Of a stretch of 28,179 nt of DNA, positions 1 through 6,853 are shown piece after piece. Position 1 is the stretch's first letter, and each line of letters begins with the position of its first letter. The position numbers and the translations under genes are program-made. This DNA comes from an uncultured Eubacteriales bacterium (lineage in GTDB: Bacteria; Bacillota; Clostridia; Christensenellales; Borkfalkiaceae). The notes beneath the pieces are model-generated. The model was not told where the DNA came from and did no database searches. It saw nothing but the letters and a program-made list of their open reading frames with translations. The stretch covers positions 1 through 28,179 of the forward strand of contig UQTB01000025.1 in the NCBI GenBank assembly GCA_900543915.1, in the 5' to 3' direction.

Positions 1-2
1 AA

Positions 3-373
3 AAACCCAAAGTAGGCAGGCAGATTGCCCCTCTTCTCGGCAGTGTGTCTTCCAGGAGCGGCTGCCTTTTTATTTCCAATGGTGATGTCGTCACCTGGAC
101 GGCCGGGCATGCGTATGAAAATGCCCCGGCTGTTTTTTACGATAAAAATTCATGTAAGTTCGAAAAGGTGCAATCAGGGAAAAAAGCGCGACTTGGCCGC
201 CCTTATATACGGTCACGTTCCGTCGATTCGGCCGGGAGAAAGGAACCTGCAGAGAAACGGTGAAGCAAACCAAGCTGCTAGGTGATTTTGCCGGAATAGA
301 AAACAGAGAAGCGTTGCAACTTCTCTGTTTCAGGCTCCTGAAACAGACAAAGCAGACTGTTTATGAGATTTAG
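3..373 (+). pseudogene. decayed 5' part of a topoisomerase III (TopB-like) gene
   Basis: The start lies just left of the window. In the frame from position 3 the peptide opens with KPKVGRQIAPLLGS, which matches the EKPSxAxxIAxxLG opening of type IA topoisomerase III. It then has NGDVVTW..GH......P..YD, matching the conserved NGxxVTWxxGHLxExxxPxxYD block of TopB. That frame stops at 263-265. The similarity continues in the frame that carries position 164, which ends in FAGIENREALQLL where TopB has the Toprim metal motif HAGDPDREGQLL. The acidic DxD residues and the glycine are therefore lost, and a TAG follows at 371. About 120 codons of an enzyme normally over 600 residues long remain, so it cannot be functional. 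TopB is often carried by integrative conjugative elements, which fits the nearby nuclease and tRNA. The family call rests on my own motif reading. Confidence 0.6.
301..346. repeat. two overlapping perfect inverted repeats
   Basis: An 11-bp perfect inverted repeat (301-311 with 320-330, 8-nt loop) overlaps a 10-bp perfect inverted repeat (325-334 with 337-346, 2-nt loop). They share 325-330, so as RNA the two hairpins exclude each other. No T-run follows. They lie inside the decayed topB reading frame. From about 375 to 482 the DNA becomes very AT-rich and holds no gene that I can see, only a direct repeat of acaatatatt at 417-426 and 467-476. Confidence 0.5.
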
Positions 374-482
374 TCTCCCAAATCAGACATATAAAAAGCA
401 ATATAATATTTTGTTTACAATATATTGTGTTTTTTGTGGAGAAACAATAACTTAAAACAAATTTTGACAATATATTACTTGG

Positions 483-1316
483 CTAATATTTTTTATTAAA
501 GCTATCACCTTTTTCAACATTGCATTTATGACATAAAGTTTGTAGATTGTCATAGGTGCTTTTCCCTCCTTTGGCAATAGGAATAATATGGTCAATCTCC
601 AAATCTGCATATCTATCGGAAACGCCACACTTACGACATCTAAATCCATCGCGTTCATATATTGAAAATCTCATTTTATTGGAAACTTTCCCGCGTTCAA
701 CCTTACAAAGTGAATTCCATATTTCACGATCGTTATAAAAAGTGCCGTTTTTATTATTAAGTCTATTGATAAGCGTGAATATAGTATTGTCATAAAAAAC
801 AGCAGTTTTCTTATCGTATATTCGTCCGTTAATAGTAGAGCAATATAATGTAACAGTTAAATTAAAGTGCGTCGTAGGTTTTTGCAAAAGATTTTTCTTA
901 AACATTGTTTTTTCTTTAACAATCAATTTTTCTAAATTCAAATTTTTAATAGGCATTTGAAATTTTCCAAAATCAGATATAGTATTGACCTCACTTAAAT
1001 AATTTGAATATGTCTGTTGATTTTCAGATACTTTTTCAATTTGTTCAATTACTTTTTTACTGATGTATTGTAATTGATAAATTAAATAATCTTGACAAGA
1101 GATTGTGCTATAAATTTTATCATTATCGTATGTATGACATTGGTCAAACCTTATGTCTGGATGAAATTTATATCTATTGTTAATTTCTTTTAATTGCTTT
1201 AAACATAAACTGTTTTGTAGGATAAATTTATCATATTCGTGTTGATATAATTGATAGAAATAACAAAATAAAAATACAATTAAAGCAATAATAATTATTA
1301 TTATAAATGTAATCAT
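483..1316 (-). CDS. membrane-anchored HNH endonuclease domain protein
   Basis: A 277-residue protein. Residues 1-20 are an almost pure Ile/Leu/Val/Phe membrane segment, followed by a long charged, helical middle part that I do not recognise. The last 65 residues form a classic HNH domain: a zinc knuckle CRKC, the catalytic-type LEIDHIIPIAKGG, then DNLQTLCHKCN with the second CxxC. Such domains cut DNA in restriction, mobile-element and toxin proteins. The N-terminal anchor suggests a membrane-bound nuclease with the domain inside the cell, but orientation is inferred. Start: ATG at 1314-1316, with AAAGGA about 11 nt upstream and a good promoter. The gene is far more AT-rich than its GC-rich neighbours and sits beside a tRNA-Ser and a topB relic, which points to horizontal acquisition. 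No methylase or immunity partner is visible. Confidence 0.75.
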   Translation of the reverse strand: MITFIIIIIIALIVFLFCYFYQLYQHEYDKFILQNSLCLKQLKEINNRYKFHPDIRFDQCHTYDNDKIYSTISCQDYLIYQLQYISKKVIEQIEKVSENQQTYSNYLSEVNTISDFGKFQMPIKNLNLEKLIVKEKTMFKKNLLQKPTTHFNLTVTLYCSTINGRIYDKKTAVFYDNTIFTLINRLNNKNGTFYNDREIWNSLCKVERGKVSNKMRFSIYERDGFRCRKCGVSDRYADLEIDHIIPIAKGGKSTYDNLQTLCHKCNVEKGDSFNKKY

Positions 1317-1359
1317 TTAATATTTGTCCTTTATGTACAATTAAACAATTATTTAATAA

Positions 1360-1388
1360 ATTATAACAAAAAAACTATCAATTATCAA
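1360..1388 (-). promoter_or_regulatory. sigma-A-type promoter of the HNH gene
   Basis: On the minus strand TTGATA (1383-1388), 17-nt spacer, TATAAT (1360-1365). Predicted transcription starts near 1353, leaving a leader of about 37 nt with an AAAGGA ribosome site. Confidence 0.6.
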
Positions 1389-1423
1389 GTGTATAGCGAA
1401 AAAACACAGCCGATAAAGACATA

Positions 1424-1464
1424 AAAAATAACCTGAATCGAGAAATTCGTTTCAGGTTATTTTT
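1424..1464 (-). terminator. bidirectional terminator after tRNA-Ser
   Basis: The 14-bp arms AAAAATAACCTGAA (1424-1437) and TTCAGGTTATTTTT (1451-1464) pair perfectly around a 13-nt loop and leave T-runs on both strands. It sits directly at the CCA end of the tRNA and would end the tRNA transcript. It would also block readthrough in the other direction. Confidence 0.8.
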
Positions 1465-1553
1465 GGCGGAGAGAAAGGGATTTGAACCCTTGTTACCCGA
1501 AAGGGTAAACGGGATTTCGAGTCACGCGCATTCGACCGCTCTGCCATCTCTCC
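1464..1553 (-). tRNA. tRNA-Ser (anticodon CGA)
   Basis: A 90-nt class II tRNA with the CCA encoded. On the minus strand the acceptor arm GGAGAGA pairs with TCTCTCC, followed by discriminator G and CCA. A long variable arm (TTTACCC / GGGTAA around a TTTC loop) is typical of tRNA-Ser. The T-arm is AAGGG TTCAAAT CCCTT and the anticodon loop is CTCGAAA, so it reads UCG codons. The anticodon stem is CGTGA / TCCCG, with one internal U-C mismatch (positions 29-41) where a G would make it perfect. This may be a real degeneracy or a single base error. The 3' end faces the nuclease/topB relic region, the usual side for tRNA-targeted integration. Confidence 0.93.
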
Positions 1554-1563
1554 GTGCCTATCT

Positions 1564-1592
1564 ATTAAACCAAATTCGTGCGTTTTTGTCAA
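1564..1592 (-). promoter_or_regulatory. promoter of tRNA-Ser
   Basis: On the minus strand TTGACA (1587-1592), 17-nt spacer, TTTAAT (1564-1569), followed by a 10-nt gap to the mature 5' end at 1553. Confidence 0.8.
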
Positions 1593-1623
1593 GTATTAGC
1601 GGGTTGTTTTCAAAAAAATTCTT

Positions 1624-2505
1624 TTATTCGATCAGATTCTGCAGCTTTGTGGAGCGCGCATATTCGGTGGGGGTGAGGTTCGTCGCATCCTTAAAGCATT
1701 TGCAGAAGTAGTGGATGCTGCCGAAGTTCAGAAGTTCCGCAATCTCCGTTGCGGTCTTTTCTTCGGAAAGCAGTTTTTTCGCCTCTTCTATTTTCAGGTG
1801 ATTGTAATATTTTTTGATCGTCACCCCCTTTCGTTCGCGGAAAATTCTCTGCAAATACGCTTTGGAGAAATAGAGTTTTGCGGCGACGTCGTCCAGAGTC
1901 AGCGGGGTATAGAGCGCGTTTTTGAGGATGGACGAAATATCCGATACAACCTGCCTTTCGGGGATCCCCTCGGCTGTGTTTTCAAAGCGGCCTGTTCGGT
2001 CTGCGTTTCTGCGGAACAGGGCGATCAGCAGAATTTCGATCAGATTTTTGATCATCTGTTCTCCGCCGAAAATCGCATTTTCGGATTTCGTCATATTCAT
2101 CAGATAAATATCGTTCAGCCTGTCCGAAAACGTGCGGCTCCCTTCGAGAACGATTTGTTCCAAAAGCCTGCGCTCGTATTCGTCCAGCGTGAATACTTTT
2201 TCGCGGAAAAACTGCATGCTTTTTCCTTTGCAGGAAAAGGAAAGGATGATTGAGTTTGCGAATCGGTTGCGGGTGAGAATGTTGTGAAACTCGTTGGGCT
2301 TGTGAAAGATCATCTGTCCCTGTTTCAGCAGAATTTTCCGTTCGCCCGCTACGATTTCGGCTGCGCCGCCGTCAATATAGACGAGTTCCCAGAAATCATG
2401 CGCTTCGCCCGGTCCGACAAAGTTCTTCGCGTATTTAAAGTAGTGAATGGTGTAGAGATCCCGCACCGAAAAACGGCATTTCAGCCGATTGGCTTCGTAT
2501 TGCAT
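1624..2505 (-). CDS. AraC-family transcriptional regulator (cupin sensor + HTH)
   Basis: A 293-residue one-component regulator. The N-terminal half carries the AraC cupin pattern (HYF.....F...GEAHDFWELVYIDGG, then FHKPNEFH), which binds a small ligand, commonly a sugar. The C-terminal 100 residues carry the two AraC helix-turn-helix motifs (LDDVAAKLYFSKAYLQRIF and ATEIAELLNFGSIHYFCKCF, ending in LTPTEYAR). I chose ATG 2503-2505, giving MQYEANRLK, because the family alignment begins there. A TAGACA-17-TATAAT promoter with a TG extension ends 6 nt before this codon, so the mRNA would be leaderless. A longer reading frame back to 2616 would run through that promoter. It is divergent from the kinase-deacetylase-isomerase operon and most likely controls it. 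The inducer is inferred to be an amino sugar. Confidence 0.88.
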   Translation of the reverse strand: MQYEANRLKCRFSVRDLYTIHYFKYAKNFVGPGEAHDFWELVYIDGGAAEIVAGERKILLKQGQMIFHKPNEFHNILTRNRFANSIILSFSCKGKSMQFFREKVFTLDEYERRLLEQIVLEGSRTFSDRLNDIYLMNMTKSENAIFGGEQMIKNLIEILLIALFRRNADRTGRFENTAEGIPERQVVSDISSILKNALYTPLTLDDVAAKLYFSKAYLQRIFRERKGVTIKKYYNHLKIEEAKKLLSEEKTATEIAELLNFGSIHYFCKCFKDATNLTPTEYARSTKLQNLIE

Positions 2506-2511
2506 ACTTCG

Positions 2512-2540
2512 ATTATAGCAGAGAACGTGGGATTTGTCTA
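2512..2540 (-). promoter_or_regulatory. promoter of the AraC gene, leaderless geometry
   Basis: On the minus strand TAGACA (2535-2540), 17-nt spacer, TATAAT (2512-2517) with an upstream TG extension. Six bases separate the -10 from the ATG, so transcription should begin at or next to the start codon. No Shine-Dalgarno is present. A second TATAAT (2540-2545) further up has no fitting -35. Confidence 0.7.
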
Positions 2541-2625
2541 TTATAATTAAAAAAATACTTTCACGAACGTATCTTTTTTTATACATTCTGTTTTGTTTTT
2601 TGCAAAGCGGGAACAATTTTTGCGT

Positions 2626-2656
2626 GGTATAATGAGATCGGAAACAATTAGGAGGG
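2626..2656 (+). promoter_or_regulatory. extended -10 promoter and ribosome site of the amino-sugar operon
   Basis: TGgTATAAT (2625-2633) is an extended -10. No good -35 lies 17 nt upstream, which is typical of a promoter needing an activator such as the divergent AraC protein. AGGAGGG (2650-2656) precedes the ATG at 2662. About 120 nt separate the two divergent promoters' -10 boxes and would hold the regulator's site, but I could not pick out a convincing repeat. Confidence 0.55.
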
Positions 2657-2661
2657 TATTT

Positions 2662-3999
2662 ATGAAATTCAAGCCTGCAATCGATAAAAATTTTCGCCCG
2701 CTGAGCCTTGAACTCGCGGCGTTTCGCCGCCGCGCGAAGGGCGGAACGCTGACGATCGTCATCGAGGATGCGGACGGATATAATTTTACTTACCGTCTGC
2801 CAGTTACGGGGGACGTGAAGGAAGACTATCCGATCGCCGAGCGCATCGTCAAGAGCCTTCTGTGGATCGTGGGGGGAAACCGCGTCTATGTCGCGGGAAA
2901 CGGGGAAATTTACCGCCGCTTAAAGGCCGATTACAGTGCGGCCGGCGCACGCGCGTTCGACGCGGCGTTTATGGAACGGGTATATGAAAAGCCCTTTGAA
3001 GTAGTCGACGGAGACGCGTTCGGCCTGCCTGCGGAAAACCGGCGTTCGGTCGCGGTGGGCAATGCGCTGAACGGCTGCCGGATCGGGTTCGACGCCGGCG
3101 GGAGCGACCGCAAAGTCTCCGCCGTGATGGACGGAGAAGTTCTTTACAGCGAGGAGGTGGAGTGGCTCCCCAAAATTTCCGAAGACTGGCGCTATCAGTA
3201 CGATGGAATCTTGACGGCGATGAAGACAGCCGCTTCCAAACTGCCGCGTGTGGACGCGATCGGCGTATCCAGCGCGGGAATTTACCGCAACAACAAGATC
3301 ATGGTCGCGAGCCTGTTCAATAAGATCCCGCGGGAGGATTTCGACCGTCACGTGAAGAACATGTATCTGGACATCGCCGCAGAGATCGGCGCGCCCGTCG
3401 TCGTGGCAAACGACGGAGACGTGACCGCGCTCGCCGGGAGCCTGGACAGCGAGACGGGAGAGCTGTTGGGGATCGCGATGGGCACCTCGGAGGCGGCTGG
3501 GTACGTGGACGGGGAAAAGAACCTGAACGGGTGGCTGAGCGAGCTGGCGTTTGTTCCCGTAGACTGCAATCCGGGCGCAATGGAAGACGAGTGGAGCGGA
3601 GATATCGGCTGCGGCGTCAAGTATTTTTCGCAGGACGGCGTAATCAAGCTCGCCGAAATGGCCGGGTATCGCTTTGAAGCGGATCTCACGCCCGCGCAGA
3701 AGCTGAAAGTCGTGCAGAAGATGATGGCGGACGGCGATCCGCTTGCCGGGCAGATCTATCACGATATCGGGGTTTACCTCGGTTATGCGCTGCCCTATTA
3801 CGCGGAGTTTTACGCGATCAAAGAGGTTCTGCTGCTCGGCCGCGTGACGTCCGGAAAAGGCGGGGAATACGCCCTTTCCGTCGCCCGTGAGATATTGAAA
3901 GAGGAATTCGGTTCGGATATCGTTCTGAAGATGCCCGACGAAAAGCAGCGCCGCCTCGGCCAGTCCATTGCCGCGGCAATGCTGCCCGAAGTAAAATAA
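2662..3999 (+). CDS. ROK-like sugar kinase
   Basis: A 445-residue protein. Residues 140-440 carry the actin-like ATPase fold pattern of ROK/BadF sugar kinases: FDAGGSDRK phosphate loop (D144), VVANDGDVTALAG with N250-D251 in the place of the catalytic ND of ROK kinases, and GIAMGTSEAAGY. The usual ROK zinc motif CxCGxxGC is not seen. An N-terminal segment of about 130 residues precedes the kinase core and is not assigned. ATG 2662 follows AGGAGGG by 5 nt; a frame extension to 2593 would run through the promoter. It is first of three tightly spaced genes with a PIG-L deacetylase and a SIS protein, so the likely substrate is an amino sugar such as glucosamine or N-acetylglucosamine. Substrate is inference; the fold call is fairly firm. 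Confidence 0.75.
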   Translation: MKFKPAIDKNFRPLSLELAAFRRRAKGGTLTIVIEDADGYNFTYRLPVTGDVKEDYPIAERIVKSLLWIVGGNRVYVAGNGEIYRRLKADYSAAGARAFDAAFMERVYEKPFEVVDGDAFGLPAENRRSVAVGNALNGCRIGFDAGGSDRKVSAVMDGEVLYSEEVEWLPKISEDWRYQYDGILTAMKTAASKLPRVDAIGVSSAGIYRNNKIMVASLFNKIPREDFDRHVKNMYLDIAAEIGAPVVVANDGDVTALAGSLDSETGELLGIAMGTSEAAGYVDGEKNLNGWLSELAFVPVDCNPGAMEDEWSGDIGCGVKYFSQDGVIKLAEMAGYRFEADLTPAQKLKVVQKMMADGDPLAGQIYHDIGVYLGYALPYYAEFYAIKEVLLLGRVTSGKGGEYALSVAREILKEEFGSDIVLKMPDEKQRRLGQSIAAAMLPEVK

Positions 4000-4010
4000 G
4001 GAGAAAAAAG

Positions 4011-4865
4011 ATGAAACTGAACAACAATAACGCAGTGCTGTTTATTCCGGACGGAGCGGAGGAGCGCGCGGCGCTCGAACGCACCACTCACATGGCGATC
4101 AGCGCCCATCAGGACGATATCGAGCTGATGGCGTATTATCCCATCTCGACGTGTTTCGGAAAGAAAGACGAATGGTTCTGCGGCGTCGTCACGACGGACG
4201 GCGCCGGCAGCCCACGCAACGGTCTGTACGCCGACTATACGGATGAAGATATGAAAGAGATCCGCATCGTCGAACAGAAGAAGGCCGCTTATGTCGGAGA
4301 GTACGGCAGTCAGTTCCTGCTGGGGTATCCCTCCAAACAGGCGAAAGACCCCGATGACGAGGCGATCATAGAGGAATATGTGCGGATCTTGCGCGCGGCG
4401 CGGCCGAAATATCTCTACACGCACAACCTCGCCGACAAACACGATACGCACCTTGGGGTCGCCGCGAAGGTAGTGGCGGCGGTCCGCCGCCTGGATCGCT
4501 CCGAACGCCCCGAAAAATTTTACGGCTGCGAGGTCTGGCGGGATCTGGACTGGATGCCGGATGAAGAAAAGGTCTATTTCGACGTCAGCGGACATCCGAA
4601 TATCGCGATGAGTCTCGTCGGCGTGTTCGACAGCCAGATTCTGGGCGGCAAGCGCTACGATCTCGCCGCGGAAGGGCGGCGGATCGCAAACGCGACTTAT
4701 TCGGCGAGCCACGCCTGCGACGTTTCCACAGGGATGAGCTACGCGATGGATCTCACGCCGCTGGCGGAAGACGATACGCTCTCCATAGAGGCTTACGTGA
4801 CGGGGTATATCCGCCGGTTTATGGATTCCGTATCCGAAAAAATCAGGCATTTTTACAAAAAGTGA
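4011..4865 (+). CDS. PIG-L (LmbE-like) family N-acetyl sugar deacetylase
   Basis: A 284-residue protein with the zinc-binding AHxDDxE signature of PIG-L deacetylases at residues 32-38 (H33, D35, D36, E38) and the second histidine cluster HDTH (H144, H147) that supplies the third zinc ligand. The family removes acetyl groups from N-acetylglucosamine-type substrates, including GlcNAc-PI, mycothiol and bacillithiol precursors, and diacetylchitobiose in Thermococcales. No signal peptide is present, so it acts in the cytoplasm. AAGGAGA lies just before the ATG. It starts 11 nt after the kinase and ends 10 nt before the SIS gene. In this context it would make a free amino sugar for the kinase/deaminase route. 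A thiol-cofactor role is less likely because no glycosyltransferase or ligase is nearby. Confidence 0.85.
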   Translation: MKLNNNNAVLFIPDGAEERAALERTTHMAISAHQDDIELMAYYPISTCFGKKDEWFCGVVTTDGAGSPRNGLYADYTDEDMKEIRIVEQKKAAYVGEYGSQFLLGYPSKQAKDPDDEAIIEEYVRILRAARPKYLYTHNLADKHDTHLGVAAKVVAAVRRLDRSERPEKFYGCEVWRDLDWMPDEEKVYFDVSGHPNIAMSLVGVFDSQILGGKRYDLAAEGRRIANATYSASHACDVSTGMSYAMDLTPLAEDDTLSIEAYVTGYIRRFMDSVSEKIRHFYKK

Positions 4866-4875
4866 GGACAGTACG

Positions 4876-5949
4876 ATGAACTATCGGGATACTTTGATGT
4901 GGAAAGAACTCAACGAATACGGCGCGGTTTTTCAGAATGCGGAGAAAAACGGCGCGCAATGGAGCGAAGTGGCCGCGGAGATGAAACGGCGCGGGATCTC
5001 TCATCTGATCGGCGCGGCGCGCGGCACGAGCGATCACGCCCTCGTTTTTTTGAAATATCTGACGGAAATTTTCACGCCTTATACAGTCGGGTTCGCCGCT
5101 TGCAGCACGCTGACCAAATACGGCGGCGCCGCGGATTACGGAAAAGCGCTTGTCATCGGGGTCAGCCAGAGCGGAAAGGCCGCGGATGTGCTCGCCGTCA
5201 TAAAAAAGGCGAAAGAAGACGGGGCGCTGACCGTTACCTTGACGAACGACGCGGAAAGCCCGCTCGCCAAAGCTGCGGATTATCATTTCTGCCTGCATGC
5301 GGGCGAGGAGAAGAGCGTCGCCGCGACCAAGACCTTTACTGCGCAGTGCTATCTGCTGCTGCAGTTCGTGGCTGCGCTGTCCGACAGCCCTGTTCCCGCG
5401 CAGGCGCTCGCGGCGATTCCCGCAGTGATCGAAAATAACCGCGCGGAGATCGAGTCGGCATCTGACCGCCTTTCGGACGCTTTGAAGGACGTCAGAGAGG
5501 GCATTCTGCTGGCGCGCGGGATCTCTTACGCGCTCGCGCTGGAGGGAACGCTGAAATTGCAGGAGACCTCCTATGTGCGCATGAAGGGATATGCGGACAG
5601 CGACTTCCTGCACGGTCCGATGGCGATGGTGGAGCCCGGGCTGAAAGTGATCGCCTTAGCGCCCGCGATCGGCTTTGTGGACGCCGATCGGGAAAACGAG
5701 CGCCGCGAGGAACTGGCAGACCTCTTTTCCCGGCTGAAAAACCAGGGCGCTTCTTTGGATATCATCTCTACGTCCAAGGAATTTCTTCCGTTCGGGAATG
5801 TCTGTGCGCTGGAGGGCGGCGCAAACGAAGTGGAAACCTATTTCGTCCTTGCTCTCCTGATTCAGATGACCGCGTGCAAGACCTCCTGCAAAAAGGGCGG
5901 TAATCCGGACGCGCCGCGCGCGCTGCGCAAGGTCACAGTCACAAAATAA
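4876..5949 (+). CDS. double-SIS-domain sugar-phosphate isomerase/deaminase (GlmS-C / NagB-II type)
   Basis: A 357-residue protein equal in size to the isomerase half of GlmS, without the N-terminal glutaminase domain. SIS domain 1 spans about residues 35-170, with GAARGTSDHA, GVSQSGKAADV (phosphate-binding serines near 97-99) and SVAATKTFTAQ. SIS domain 2 follows, with ARGISYALALEGTLKLQE and LHGPMAM near residue 248, the GlmS-type catalytic region. Stand-alone proteins of this type are glucosamine-6-phosphate deaminases (NagB-II/GlmD) or fructosamine deglycases (FrlB). The deacetylase and kinase upstream favour the deaminase reaction, giving fructose-6-phosphate and ammonia. GTGAGGA overlapping the previous stop is the ribosome site. 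A terminator follows at once, closing the operon. Confidence 0.82.
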   Translation: MNYRDTLMWKELNEYGAVFQNAEKNGAQWSEVAAEMKRRGISHLIGAARGTSDHALVFLKYLTEIFTPYTVGFAACSTLTKYGGAADYGKALVIGVSQSGKAADVLAVIKKAKEDGALTVTLTNDAESPLAKAADYHFCLHAGEEKSVAATKTFTAQCYLLLQFVAALSDSPVPAQALAAIPAVIENNRAEIESASDRLSDALKDVREGILLARGISYALALEGTLKLQETSYVRMKGYADSDFLHGPMAMVEPGLKVIALAPAIGFVDADRENERREELADLFSRLKNQGASLDIISTSKEFLPFGNVCALEGGANEVETYFVLALLIQMTACKTSCKKGGNPDAPRALRKVTVTK

Positions 5950-5954
5950 TCGGA

Positions 5955-5980
5955 AAAAGGCCGCTTCGGCGGCTTTTTTT
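5955..5980 (+). terminator. terminator of the amino-sugar operon
   Basis: GCCGC-TTCG-GCGGC (5960-5973) with a UUCG tetraloop, flanked by A's and followed by seven T's. Confidence 0.85.
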
Positions 5981-5992
5981 GATTGGAATCGC

Positions 5993-6021
5993 TGGACAAA
6001 TTCATCAAAAACGGATATGAT
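5993..6021 (+). promoter_or_regulatory. promoter of dUTPase, leaderless geometry
   Basis: TGGACA (5993-5998), 17-nt spacer, TATGAT (6016-6021), then six bases and the ATG at 6028. No ribosome site lies between. Confidence 0.65.
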
Positions 6022-6027
6022 TACAGT

Positions 6028-6540
6028 ATGGAAAAAGTAGCGAAGTTTGAATTGGTATCGCAGAAACAGTTTACGGAAGGCTATCTCGATTGCTTTCCCT
6101 CCGCAAAAGAAGGCGATGCGCTCGCAGCCTACCGCGCGCTCAGGCTTCCCCGCCGCGCGACCGCGGGCAGCGCCGGTTACGATTTTTTTACCACGGCAGA
6201 CGTCCTTCTGCGCCCGGGGGAGACGGCGAAGATTCCCACCGGAATCCGCGCCCGCATTGCGGACGGATGGTTTTTGGCGATTTTTCCGCGGAGCGGGCTG
6301 GGCTTTAAATACCGTCTTCAGCTCAACAATACGGTCGGCGTCGTCGACTCCGACTATTACCGGTCGGACAACGAGGGGCATATTTTCGTCAAGATCACCA
6401 ACGATTCCAAGGAGGGCAAAATTCTCGAGCTTCCCGCGGGGAGCGGGTTCGCGCAGGGAATCTTTCTGCCGTTCGGAATCACGGAAGACGACGAGGCGGA
6501 AGGCGTCAGAAACGGCGGCTTCGGCAGTACGGGGAAATAA
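6028..6540 (+). CDS. dut: dUTP diphosphatase (trimeric dUTPase family)
   Basis: A 170-residue protein that would hydrolyse dUTP to dUMP and pyrophosphate, keeping uracil out of DNA and feeding thymidylate synthesis. All five dUTPase motifs can be read: I SAGYDFF (48-54), II PRSGLG (87-92), III NNTVGVVDSDYY (100-111), IV GFAQGIFLPF (140-149) and V GGFGSTG (163-169). It is a little longer than the minimal 145-150 residue enzyme because of about 25 extra N-terminal residues. I chose ATG 6028 over a TTG at 5983, because the promoter lies between them. The -10 ends 6 nt before the ATG and no Shine-Dalgarno is seen, so a leaderless mRNA is predicted. It stands alone between terminators and the manganese riboswitch. 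Confidence 0.9.
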   Translation: MEKVAKFELVSQKQFTEGYLDCFPSAKEGDALAAYRALRLPRRATAGSAGYDFFTTADVLLRPGETAKIPTGIRARIADGWFLAIFPRSGLGFKYRLQLNNTVGVVDSDYYRSDNEGHIFVKITNDSKEGKILELPAGSGFAQGIFLPFGITEDDEAEGVRNGGFGSTGK

Positions 6541-6667
6541 AGGACGCCTTTTCGCAAATAAACGTCCGAAAAATGCAGAAAATCAATCATAGGGTATACG
6601 TGATACTGCATTTTCCGTCTCTGTGCGCGGTAAAAATTTACTTTTGCACTTTGCCCCTTTCAAAGGT

Positions 6668-6696
6668 TTGACAATCGGCGCGAAATTGAATATAAT
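6668..6696 (+). promoter_or_regulatory. consensus promoter of the riboswitch-ATPase unit
   Basis: A perfect TTGACA (6668-6673), 17-nt spacer, TATAAT (6691-6696). Transcription should begin near 6703. The 313-nt space between dUTPase and the ATPase holds this promoter, the riboswitch and its terminator; 6541-6667 shows nothing further. Confidence 0.9.
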
Positions 6697-6714
6697 AAGA
6701 AAAAGACGCCTATA

Positions 6715-6808
6715 GTAAGGGGAGTAGCAGGAGCGGTAAACTGCTCGTTATATTCGTCATCCCAACGAAAGTTCGGATATAACAGTCGAAAGATTTGCAA
6801 GACCTTAT
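6715..6808 (+). ncRNA. yybP-ykoY manganese riboswitch
   Basis: The hallmark GGGGAGTAGC (6719-6728) follows the 5' strand of helix P1 (GTAAGG, 6715-6720), and the 3' part GCAAGACCTT (6798-6807) closes P1 (CCTTAT, 6803-6808). This is the arrangement of the structurally characterised Lactococcus yoaB manganese sensor. Between them are a stem of GTTATAT/ATATAAC with an inner AAC-GAAA-GTT hairpin and a conserved-looking CGTCA. The 3' strand of P1 is also the 5' strand of the terminator at 6800-6826. Folding P1 around Mn2+ should therefore prevent termination and turn the ATPase gene on. The class is well established; helix assignments beyond P1 are by eye. Confidence 0.88.
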
Positions 6809-6830
6809 GCCCGGAGCATAGGGTCTTTTT
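6800..6830 (+). terminator. riboswitch-controlled intrinsic terminator
   Basis: An 11-bp stem AGACCTTATGC (6800-6810) with GCATAGGGTCT (6816-6826), loop ccgga, then a T-run. It shares 6803-6808 with riboswitch helix P1, so the two are alternatives. Confidence 0.88.
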
Positions 6831-6853
6831 AATTTGTGCAAGGAGGTTTCGGC

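Noticed and set aside
1..300. Structured RNA (hairpins in the first 300 bases)
   Set aside because: The hairpins fall inside sequence that reads better as a decayed TopB N-terminus, and no known RNA consensus was found.
2506..2616. 37-residue N-terminal extension of the AraC protein
   Set aside because: It overlaps the predicted promoter and does not align with the family.
2593..2661. Upstream extension of the ROK-like kinase
   Set aside because: It would be translated through its own -10 region; AGGAGGG points to ATG 2662.
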